Assembly: GCA_001799975.1 (NCBI GenBank)
Contig: MGUQ01000082.1
Span: forward strand, 11,572-16,743
Length of the DNA stretch: 5,172 nt
Direction of reading: 5' to 3'
Source: Elusimicrobia bacterium RIFCSPLOWO2_01_FULL_54_10
GTDB lineage: Bacteria; Elusimicrobiota; Elusimicrobia; 2-02-FULL-39-32
A program made the translations under genes and the position numbers. The notes under the pieces were generated by a model. It worked only from the letters and a program-made list of their open reading frames with translations. It had not been told where the DNA came from and made no database searches. Below, one piece after another: positions 1 to 5,154 of this stretch. Within the stretch, counting starts at the first letter, position 1. Every line of letters begins with the position of its first letter.

Positions 1-691
1 TGGCGTCGCCGCCGTAGATTTCCAGGCCGAGCGCCTGCGCGGCAGCCTGGACGATTTTTTTGAGTGAGGACTCGGAAAATTTGTACTTTTTCAAGTCCTG
101 ATTTTTGTGATAGAACCAGTTGAACCAGCCCGTTCCCACGCCGTAAAATTTTATGAGGTCGCCGTCTACATGCGCCTGAATGCAGGCCTGGGCGATGCCG
201 CGCTTGGAAAAATTTTCAAAAGCGCCTTCGACCTCTGCAAAATTTTTGGCTGAAAAAACATCGCCCTTCTGCGTATTGTGCACATCTCCGCGCTTGATCC
301 AGGCCCGGGTGAAAGTCGCAGGAGGTTTCTGGGAGGTGGGATGAAGATCCGTGGGAGGCATGGGAACCTTGGCTTGTTTCAAGAGGGGAATCATGCGGAA
401 GCGATAAGTATTGAGCGCGGCTTCCGGCGCGTTCACGATTTTGAGGCCGTCCCTGGCCTGGGAGGCGACCAAGTCCAAAATGTTTTCGCGCTCGCACATC
501 ATGAACACCAGGTGAGGAGCGCCGGAGCCCGCAAAATCTCCGCGCGATATCTCATCGGGCGCTTTGAGTTCAACTTCAATTCCCTTGCCGCGCAGGCGCT
601 CGGCCGTGCGCTCCAAAATGAGCGCGTCGTCGCTCTCGCGGTCGGGTGAGTGCTGGATTTCCCTGTAAATTCCCAGAAGTTTAAAGTTCAA
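1..691 (-). CDS. ATP-grasp family enzyme, C-terminus cut off by the window edge
   Basis: The frame is open from a TTG at 691-689 to the window edge, giving 230 complete codons. The N-terminal part (residues 3-70) has the pattern of an ATP-grasp preATP domain: a beta strand (LLGIYREI), a conserved-looking HSPDRESDDALIL stretch, then a second strand (HLVFMMCE, 60-67). Residues 85-114 read as the usual ATP-grasp lead-in (IVNAPEAALNTYRF, then VPMPPT). W131-I-K133 fits the ATP-binding lysine strand. The segment around 172-186 (HVDGDLIKFYGVG) resembles the central nucleotide and substrate strand, and GLEIYGGDA at 222-230 approaches the metal-binding C-terminal motifs, which are lost. The family joins a carboxylate to an amine or similar nucleophile through an acyl phosphate, or in some branches phosphorylates a hydroxyl; the substrate cannot be read here. 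The start is supported by AGGA eight bases upstream and by a TTGA overlap with the nucleotidyltransferase gene. It is the last visible gene of a four-gene minus-strand operon. The ATP-grasp fold is likely; the reaction is unknown. Confidence 0.8.
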   Translation of the reverse strand, partial: MNFKLLGIYREIQHSPDRESDDALILERTAERLRGKGIEVELKAPDEISRGDFAGSGAPHLVFMMCERENILDLVASQARDGLKIVNAPEAALNTYRFRMIPLLKQAKVPMPPTDLHPTSQKPPATFTRAWIKRGDVHNTQKGDVFSAKNFAEVEGAFENFSKRGIAQACIQAHVDGDLIKFYGVGTGWFNWFYHKNQDLKKYKFSESSLKKIVQAAAQALGLEIYGGDA

Positions 692-1383
692 GTTTTCGAT
701 CCTTTGAGCAGGCGCTCTGCGGCTTCAAGATCTTTGGGCACGTCCACATCCAAAACATCATTCAGGACGATGCCGCGAGCCGGCGTGCCGTTGCTGACGA
801 GCCATTTCAAAAAAAATCTTAACGATGCCATGTCATCATCCGGGCGCTTTTCAAAAATGGAACCGGGAACATTATAAAAACCAGCGGTGGCGAATTTGCC
901 GGTTGAAGCGCCCACTTCGGAAATTTTTCCTGTTTTCTCGTCCATCGCCACCCACAAGGGTTTTTCATCGTCCACGAACGAAGTCACCCCGAGCGCGATG
1001 CCGTCTTGCGGGACTTGGTCGACCATCTTTCGCGTTTCGTGGGGAAGGCAAAAAGCGTCCACGGTCGTTATGAGGTGCCGTCCCGGTCCCAGAAGGCGGC
1101 CCACAAGCCAAAAACTTTCAAATGAGGATGGGGTAGATTTTATCAAAATATTTAGCTCGAGTCCCGGGAAATTCCTGCGCGCCCAGTCGGCGCAGTCGGC
1201 TTCCTGTTCATTGAAAATGATTGCCGCTTTGAGGATTCCAGCAGCTTCAAGATTGCGCAGCGCATGGCCAATCAAGGGGAATCCTGCCACAGGAAGCATG
1301 GGCTTGTGCGTTTGAATGCCGCTCTTTTTAAATCGAGAGCCTTCGCCCGCCGCGATGATGCCCGCAGAAAAGGTCTGGTTCAA
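688..1383 (-). CDS. Single-domain NDP-sugar-type nucleotidyltransferase
   Basis: The 231-residue protein has the GT-A-like nucleotidyltransferase signature at its N-terminus: AGIIAAGEGSRF at 7-18 (the G-x-G-x-R nucleotide loop, with G13, G15 and R17), followed by HKPMLPVAGFPLI at 26-38 containing the conserved K27-P28. D109 in TTVDAF (106-111) fits the metal-binding aspartate. A later segment, near ATAGFYNVPG, matches the sugar-binding strand of this superfamily, and VLDVDVPKDLEAAERLL near the C-terminus matches its usual ending. Known relatives transfer an NMP from NTP onto a sugar phosphate or other phosphorylated small molecule, releasing pyrophosphate in the cytoplasm. The protein ends right after the catalytic domain, with no left-handed beta-helix acyltransferase domain, unlike GlmU. 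The TTG start overlaps the stop of the HAD gene (TTGA), and its own stop overlaps the ATP-grasp start in the same way. The superfamily is clear; the sugar or alcohol activated is not. The phosphatase and ligase neighbours suggest a joint pathway for an activated precursor. Confidence 0.88.
   Translation of the reverse strand: MNQTFSAGIIAAGEGSRFKKSGIQTHKPMLPVAGFPLIGHALRNLEAAGILKAAIIFNEQEADCADWARRNFPGLELNILIKSTPSSFESFWLVGRLLGPGRHLITTVDAFCLPHETRKMVDQVPQDGIALGVTSFVDDEKPLWVAMDEKTGKISEVGASTGKFATAGFYNVPGSIFEKRPDDDMASLRFFLKWLVSNGTPARGIVLNDVLDVDVPKDLEAAERLLKGSKT
700..705 (-). promoter_or_regulatory. Shine-Dalgarno sequence for the ATP-grasp gene
   Basis: On the minus strand AAAGGA lies eight bases before the TTG at 691. 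It decides for this start, because the frame is closed a little further upstream by a TGA and contains no ATG nearby. It lies inside the last codons of the upstream gene, so initiation is probably coupled to termination there. Confidence 0.6.
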
Positions 1384-2072
1384 AGAAGAATTTTCTCCAG
1401 TTCCATGACGGATGCAATCACCTTGTCGCCGGGACAGCAGGGCGGATCTTTGCGGTAGTTTTTACCGACCACCCAAATGTGCCGCATGCCCATTCCCTTG
1501 GCTCCGCGCATGTCGCGCTTCATGGAATCTCCAACGAAAACGCTCTCTTCCGGCCTCACGCCCAGCTTGTTCAAAACATAAAAAAAAATGTCCGGGCTTG
1601 GCTTGATGCTGCCCACGCGGGCTGAATCCGCCACGGCCCCGAACAAGGGATGATAGCCCTCGCCTTTCAAAATCTCGGGCAGGTTTCCATAGAAATTGGA
1701 AACAATCCCGAGCTTGTATTTTTTCTTGAGCCGCTGAAGTAAAGGCTTGTTGCGCTTTAAGTGAGCGCGGGAGTTCTTCAGATAGGCCCGGGCCACGGCT
1801 TCCACGGCCTGGGGGGTCATTTGTCGGGCTTTTTTGAGGAGAAGCGCAACCTGCATGCGGATGGTGCGGTCATAGGAAACGGTTTTCAAAGTCCGTTCGG
1901 TGAGCGTGTCGTCCGCGTGATAGAAAAGCGGATTGAATTCTTTTTCACTCCACTTGTACCCCAGGCGGCGGTAAATGGGTAAAAACTGCTGGCGCCAGGT
2001 GAGCCCGTCGGCGTCCAGAGTGCCGCCGAAATCAAACAGGACCGCTTTAACGTCGCTGAAGGACTTGTCCAT
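1380..2072 (-). CDS. HAD-superfamily hydrolase (subfamily I type)
   Basis: With the ATG at 2072 the protein has 230 residues and all four HAD motifs in order: motif I VLFDFGGTLD at 11-20 with nucleophile D14, motif II IVSNF at 123-127 with S125, motif III lysine K157 in SIKPSPDIFF, and motif IV VFVGDSMKRD at 178-187 with D182 and D187. The helical insertion between motifs I and II (about 20-110) is a cap of the C1 type. HAD enzymes of this kind are mostly cytoplasmic small-molecule phosphatases; a few are dehalogenases or phosphonatases. The position two after the nucleophile, usually the general acid aspartate, is glycine (G16), as in some subfamilies with a DFGGT motif. An in-frame ATG at 2084 exists, but GAGGA stands six bases before the ATG at 2072, so the shorter start is chosen. 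The gene overlaps the glycosyltransferase by 26 bases and the nucleotidyltransferase by four. Dephosphorylation of an intermediate of the same pathway is inferred; the substrate is unknown. Confidence 0.88.
   Translation of the reverse strand: MDKSFSDVKAVLFDFGGTLDADGLTWRQQFLPIYRRLGYKWSEKEFNPLFYHADDTLTERTLKTVSYDRTIRMQVALLLKKARQMTPQAVEAVARAYLKNSRAHLKRNKPLLQRLKKKYKLGIVSNFYGNLPEILKGEGYHPLFGAVADSARVGSIKPSPDIFFYVLNKLGVRPEESVFVGDSMKRDMRGAKGMGMRHIWVVGKNYRKDPPCCPGDKVIASVMELEKILL
1395..1398 (-). promoter_or_regulatory. Shine-Dalgarno sequence for the nucleotidyltransferase gene
   Basis: GGAG on the minus strand lies 11 bases before the TTG at 1383, at the long end of normal spacing. It sits within the 3' end of the HAD hydrolase gene and supports the TTG start inside the TTGA overlap. 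Confidence 0.45.
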
Positions 2073-3144
2073 AGAGTTCCTCATACTGCTTGACCATGGT
2101 TTCCATGCTGAATTTTTCTTTGATTTTCTTTTGAGCCGCTGATGCCAGCTTGCTTCTCAAGTCGGGGCTTTCGGCCAGACGAAGCATGGCTTGAGCGCAG
2201 GCTTGCGGGCTTTCAGGCGGAAAAAGCAGGCCTTCCTTCCCATCTTCGATCAAATCGGTCACTCCGCCCACTCGGGATGCGGCTATCGATTTGCCGTACG
2301 CCATGGCTTCCATCACCACATTGGGCATGCCTTCCCAGCGGCTGGAAAGGACGAAAATGTCACAGGCCCCAAAAAAATCTGCGGATTTTATCACGCCTGC
2401 AAATTTTACCTTCTCCTTGATGCCGAGCCGCCGCGCCAGATTTTCAAGAGAAGATCTTTCCGGGCCTTCGCCCGCAATCGTGAAGCGGCAGTCGGGATTT
2501 TTTTGCAGGACAAGCTTGGCTGCTTCAAGAAAAATATCAAACCCTTTTTGAGCATGCAGCCGGCCCATGGCGCCGAAACGCAGCCCGTCCGGCTTGCCGG
2601 TGGAGGAACTTTGCTGAGGAGACGCTGCCCGGATGCCGTTAAAAATCACTTTTATTTTTTCCTGAGGAATTCCGATGTCTTGAACGGCAAAATCTCTCAT
2701 GGGCGTGCAGTTGACGGTCACGGCATCGGCTTTGGCCTGCGTCCATTTTTCTGCCCACAGGTGATAGGCCTTCTCTTTTTCAATCACGCGGAGACTGGAG
2801 ATGACCGGAAAATTCCCCGCACTTCTGGCAGCGCACCTGCCGGCCACATTGGCGCGGGTGAGCCAGGTATGGATGACATCAGGAGAAATTTTGCGAATGA
2901 CATTTTTAAGCCGGACATGCAGGGGGAACATGTCCAGCAAGCCGGGCAGAAATGAATCCGGGCTGTTCAGAACTCTAAAAGCCACGCCTTCGCGAGTCAA
3001 CGCCTGTGCCGTGGCTCCGCCGGACTTAAGCGCAATCACGGAATTTTCAAACCGCGTTTTATCCAGTCCGCGGCAGAGCTCCAGCAGCATTTTTTCAGTG
3101 CCGCCCACGCCCAAACTGGGGATGATGTGAAGAATCTTGATCAT
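2047..3144 (-). CDS. GT4-family glycosyltransferase
   Basis: This 365-residue protein has the two-domain GT-B layout and length typical of retaining GT4 enzymes. The N-terminal acceptor domain opens with MIKILHIIPSLGVGGTEKML (1-20), the usual first strand and glycine-rich loop with the G-G-x-E motif. The C-terminal donor domain begins near 188 with RFGAMGRLHAQKGFD, continues with FTIAGEGPE (221-229), and carries the E-x7-E pair at E271 and E279 in RWEGMPNVVMEAMAYG, which contacts the nucleotide-sugar donor. There is no signal peptide or obvious membrane helix, so it should act in the cytoplasm or at the inner face of the membrane. GT4 enzymes make lipopolysaccharide, capsule, exopolysaccharide or glycolipids; donor and acceptor are not predictable here. 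An in-frame TTG at 3165 would add seven residues, but the ATG at 3144 gives the normal family N-terminus. No Shine-Dalgarno sequence precedes either start. It is the first gene of the minus-strand operon and overlaps the HAD gene by 26 bases. Confidence 0.93.
   Translation of the reverse strand: MIKILHIIPSLGVGGTEKMLLELCRGLDKTRFENSVIALKSGGATAQALTREGVAFRVLNSPDSFLPGLLDMFPLHVRLKNVIRKISPDVIHTWLTRANVAGRCAARSAGNFPVISSLRVIEKEKAYHLWAEKWTQAKADAVTVNCTPMRDFAVQDIGIPQEKIKVIFNGIRAASPQQSSSTGKPDGLRFGAMGRLHAQKGFDIFLEAAKLVLQKNPDCRFTIAGEGPERSSLENLARRLGIKEKVKFAGVIKSADFFGACDIFVLSSRWEGMPNVVMEAMAYGKSIAASRVGGVTDLIEDGKEGLLFPPESPQACAQAMLRLAESPDLRSKLASAAQKKIKEKFSMETMVKQYEELYGQVLQRR
2078..2082 (-). promoter_or_regulatory. 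Shine-Dalgarno sequence that sets the HAD hydrolase start
   Basis: GAGGA on the minus strand, with GAGG six bases before the ATG at 2072. The alternative ATG at 2084 has no comparable sequence before it. The site lies within the last codons of the glycosyltransferase gene, which fits translational coupling. Confidence 0.6.
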
Positions 3145-3150
3145 GGGAAT

Positions 3151-3180
3151 TTGATATTCTACCAAATTCTATTCTATACT
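3151..3180 (+). promoter_or_regulatory. Sigma70-type promoter for the plus-strand operon
   Basis: TTGATA at 3151-3156 (five of six matches to the -35 consensus) and TATACT at 3175-3180 (five of six to the -10 consensus) are separated by 18 bases. The predicted transcription start, about seven bases after the -10, falls at 3187-3188, directly before the ATG at 3189. It overlaps the promoter-like elements of the opposite strand, so the two operons may compete or be co-regulated. Confidence 0.55.
3156..3164 (-). promoter_or_regulatory. Possible extended -10 promoter for the minus-strand operon
   Basis: On the minus strand TGGTAGAAT fits an extended -10 element (TG, one base, then TAGAAT with five of six matches to TATAAT). 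No good -35 is seen at the matching distance. Transcription would begin about five bases before the glycosyltransferase ATG at 3144. Two further TAGAAT copies lie just upstream (3166-3171 and 3171-3176) and could serve instead, giving leaders of roughly 15-20 bases. Confidence 0.4.
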
Positions 3181-3181
3181 C

Positions 3182-3199
3182 GATAAACATGCGTTTATC
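3182..3199. repeat. Perfect 7-bp inverted repeat around the ATG at 3189
   Basis: GATAAAC (3182-3188) and GTTTATC (3193-3199) are exact reverse complements separated by ATGC. The start codon of the small secreted protein is therefore in the four-base loop. It could be an operator half-site pair just downstream of the promoter, or an RNA hairpin that shows or hides the start codon. A short palindrome of this size can also occur by chance. Confidence 0.5.
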
Positions 3200-3635
3200 C
3201 GCCGGCCTGCTTCTTTCGTCTTTCATCGTGTTGTGCCGGGCTCCTCTGCCGGCCGAACCGGACCTCTATTCCTTCCCCGAAGTGGACGCGTCCAAGCCCA
3301 AGACCGCTGAAGCCAAGCCCGTGAATCCTTTCGCCAGGTCGCTGTCCAAAAAAATGGAAATGCCCGAGGAGGTCCTCTCGGAGGCCATTGCCAGTGGCAT
3401 GGGACGTCTTGAACTCATCCGCCTCATCCTGATTTCCAAAAAATCCGGCAAGCCCTTGCCGGACTTGCTCAAGCAGCGGAACAAAACAAGGTTTTCCAAA
3501 ATTGCCGCGGAAGCCAAAGCTGACAATGCCGCCATCAAAAAAGAAGCCATGGCCATCCTCGAAACAATGGAAGCGGAATTGAAAGCCGCAAAACCTGCCG
3601 CAGGCACCGAAGCCCCCAAAGATAAACCGCAATGA
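3189..3635 (+). CDS. Small secreted or periplasmic protein of unknown function
   Basis: I do not recognise a named family for this 148-residue protein. The N-terminus is a Sec-type signal peptide: R2, a hydrophobic core at about 5-16, then LPA-EP with likely cleavage after A22. C16 is preceded by V-L rather than a small residue, so it is a poor lipobox. A proline- and lysine-containing linker (about 25-50) is followed by a probably helical segment (56-135) that contains EEVLSEAIASGMGRLELIRL, then KKSGKPLPDLLKQR and a run rich in Ala, Lys and Glu. The tail (134-148) is low-complexity Ala, Pro and Lys. It probably forms an alpha-helical periplasmic domain. The ATG has no Shine-Dalgarno sequence and sits almost on the predicted transcript start. 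The stop overlaps the sppA start (ATGA), so the protein should be made together with the peptidase. A role as partner or substrate of SppA is only inference. Confidence 0.8.
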   Translation: MRLSAGLLLSSFIVLCRAPLPAEPDLYSFPEVDASKPKTAEAKPVNPFARSLSKKMEMPEEVLSEAIASGMGRLELIRLILISKKSGKPLPDLLKQRNKTRFSKIAAEAKADNAAIKKEAMAILETMEAELKAAKPAAGTEAPKDKPQ

Positions 3636-4582
3636 ACCGGAATTCCCTGACGACCGCGCTGGTGGTGCTTTACGGCGCGTGCCTGGGCGTGGGTCTCTTC
3701 CGCATCCTGGCCGCGCCCAGCCATAAACCTTCACCGGAACAGCCGTCCGCGCTCCTTCACATCAAGAAACTTGAAACTCAGCCTGCCGTGGCCATTGTGC
3801 CCATCTACGGTGCCATTTCCGTTGGACAGGACAGCCCGTTCCAGGCCAACAGCGCCGACCGCCTGGCCAAGCGCCTTAAAGCCCTTTCGGAACGCCCCAA
3901 TGTGAAGGCCGTGGTGCTGCGCATCAATTCGCCCGGAGGCAGCGTGGGCGCCGTGCAGGAAATTTACGATGAAATCAACCGCTTGAAGGCCGCAGGAAAA
4001 AAGGTGGTGGTCTCCATGGGGGACGTGGCCGCTTCCGGCGGCTATTACATCGCCGCGCCCGCCGACAAGATTTTTGCAAATCCCGGCACCATCACGGGTT
4101 CCATCGGGGTGATTTTCCAGCTTTCCAATGTGCAGGACTTGTTCAAAAAAATCGGGGTCAAAATCGAGCCGGTCAAATCCTCCAAGCATAAAGACATCGG
4201 CTCTCCTTTCCGCTCACAATCCGCGGAGGAGATGAAAATCCTCCAGTCCATCATTGACGACGCCTACGGGCAGTTCGTGCAGGCCATCGTGGACGGGCGG
4301 AAAATGGAACGCGCCAAAGTGGTGGAACTGGCCGACGGGCGGATTTATTCCGGCGCGCAGGCCAAGTCCCGCGGGCTTGTGGACGAGCTGGGCAATCTGG
4401 AAGCGGCCATAGCCAAAGCGGGGGAGCTGGCCGGCATCAAGGGCAAGCCCCGCGTGTTTTATGATGAAGATCCCTGGGGAAAGTTTTTTTCGTCTTTTTC
4501 GCAGTCTTCAGCCAGCCGCATATTTGCCAGCGCGGGGGACAAGCTCGGCCTGCGCCTGGCGTACCTCTGGGAGTACGATTGA
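3632..4582 (+). CDS. sppA: Signal peptide peptidase SppA, short form (peptidase family S49)
   Basis: The 316-residue length matches the single-domain SppA of Bacillus type rather than the double-domain E. coli enzyme. An N-terminal membrane segment at about 6-28 anchors it, with the catalytic domain outside the cytoplasm. Hallmarks of family S49 follow: LRINSPGGSVGA at 96-107, the nucleophile S135 in MGDVAASGGYYIA (129-141), and NPGTITGSIGVI (150-161). The general-base lysine is K187 in KSSKHKDIGSPFR. The distance of 52 residues between S135 and K187 equals that between the Ser and Lys of the Bacillus subtilis enzyme. Later segments (GRIYSGAQAKSRGLVDELG) match the ClpP-like fold. SppA degrades cleaved signal peptides remaining in the membrane and can act in envelope stress responses. 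The gene overlaps the small secreted protein gene by ATGA and the next gene by TTGA. No strong Shine-Dalgarno sequence precedes it, so translation probably depends on coupling. Confidence 0.95.
   Translation: MNRNSLTTALVVLYGACLGVGLFRILAAPSHKPSPEQPSALLHIKKLETQPAVAIVPIYGAISVGQDSPFQANSADRLAKRLKALSERPNVKAVVLRINSPGGSVGAVQEIYDEINRLKAAGKKVVVSMGDVAASGGYYIAAPADKIFANPGTITGSIGVIFQLSNVQDLFKKIGVKIEPVKSSKHKDIGSPFRSQSAEEMKILQSIIDDAYGQFVQAIVDGRKMERAKVVELADGRIYSGAQAKSRGLVDELGNLEAAIAKAGELAGIKGKPRVFYDEDPWGKFFSSFSQSSASRIFASAGDKLGLRLAYLWEYD
4569..4573 (+). promoter_or_regulatory. Shine-Dalgarno sequence for the Yip1-like gene
   Basis: GGGAG lies five bases before the TTG at 4579, a strong match at close to ideal spacing. 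It lies within the last codons of sppA and supports the TTG start inside the TTGA overlap. Confidence 0.65.
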
Positions 4583-5154
4583 TCGTTCCCGTTCCCGAAA
4601 TACTTTTTGCGCCGCGCCAAACCCTTGATGAATTGAAAGCGGTTCCGGGCGGCATCGGCCCCTTCATCCTCCAGATTTCAGCCTGGATGTCCTTGTTGAC
4701 GGGCGTGATCCTTTTCCTGGACTGGAAAACCAGTTTGGGGCAGCTGGTTTTCATCTACGTTTTTTTCACCCTGTTTTTGGCCGCCATCAAACTCATCAAG
4801 GCGCTCCTGATCCATTTCTTCGCCGAGTCCCTGGGCGGCCAGGGCCGCATCACCCGCTTTCTGGTTCTTCTGAGCTATGCGGACATGCCGTTTCATCTCT
4901 TGCTTCCTTTGGGGCTCCTGTTCAGCGGAAGCTCCGCTCTTTATCTGTTTCCGGTGCTCATCGTCTTGTCCTTGTGGAGCGGGCACCTGGGGCTGACCGC
5001 GCTTCAGGCCCACTACGGGCTGTCCTGGGAAAAAAGCTTCGTGGCCGCGGCAACACCGACCTTTTTTTTGGTCCTTCCGATCTTTGCCGCCTTCGCCGCG
5101 GTGGCGGGGTTTTTTGCGGGCATGGCCATTCTCTTCACCCAGATTCTTTCTTAA
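4579..5154 (+). CDS. Yip1-like integral membrane protein
   Basis: The 191-residue protein starts with a short cytoplasmic-type segment carrying PEILFAPRQTLDELK (6-20), which resembles the Pro-Arg motif before the first helix in bacterial Yip1 or YIP1-like proteins. About five hydrophobic segments follow, near residues 28-48, 54-77, 93-115, 118-138 and 158-188; the last is long and may be two helices. The piece SYADMPFHLLLPLGLLF (99-115) is also typical of that family. Bacterial members have no established biochemical activity; they are presumed inner-membrane proteins, sometimes linked to envelope biology. The TTG start overlaps the sppA stop (TTGA) and has a strong GGGAG before it. The stop shares one base with the next ATG. 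Translation of the membrane protein therefore seems tied to SppA. The polytopic membrane call is firm; the Yip1 assignment is from pattern memory only. Confidence 0.72.
   Translation: MIVPVPEILFAPRQTLDELKAVPGGIGPFILQISAWMSLLTGVILFLDWKTSLGQLVFIYVFFTLFLAAIKLIKALLIHFFAESLGGQGRITRFLVLLSYADMPFHLLLPLGLLFSGSSALYLFPVLIVLSLWSGHLGLTALQAHYGLSWEKSFVAAATPTFFLVLPIFAAFAAVAGFFAGMAILFTQILS

Noticed and set aside
216..497. A 93-codon minus-strand open frame
   Set aside because: It is a different frame within the ATP-grasp gene; the translation is low-complexity in His, Ser and Arg and lacks the motifs seen in the long frame.
278..649. A 123-codon plus-strand open frame
   Set aside because: It is antisense to the ATP-grasp gene and its translation has no family features; the minus frame is open across the whole region with a good start.
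2073..2084. Upstream ATG at 2084 as the HAD start
   Set aside because: It lacks a Shine-Dalgarno sequence and adds four residues of no family value, while the ATG at 2072 has GAGGA at ideal distance.
2191..2955. A 254-codon open frame on the plus strand
   Set aside because: It lies wholly antisense to the glycosyltransferase gene, whose motifs are clear, and its translation shows no recognisable domain pattern.
3145..3165. TTG at 3165 as the glycosyltransferase start
   Set aside because: It adds seven residues before the normal GT4 N-terminus, lies inside the promoter-like elements, and has no Shine-Dalgarno sequence.
3234..3242. Cys16 of the small secreted protein as a lipobox cysteine
   Set aside because: The residues before it are I-V-L, with leucine directly before the cysteine instead of Gly, Ala or Ser; cleavage after LPA at 20-22 fits better.
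3195..3734. Minus-strand open frames of 179 and 152 codons opposite the secreted protein gene
   Set aside because: They are biased Gly- and Phe-rich reverse readings of the Lys- and Ala-rich coding sequence; the plus frame has a signal peptide and an ATGA junction with sppA.
5061..5117. T-runs near the end of the Yip1-like gene as a terminator
   Set aside because: They encode phenylalanine in membrane helices, have no stable GC-rich hairpin directly before them that I can see, and the operon continues past them.
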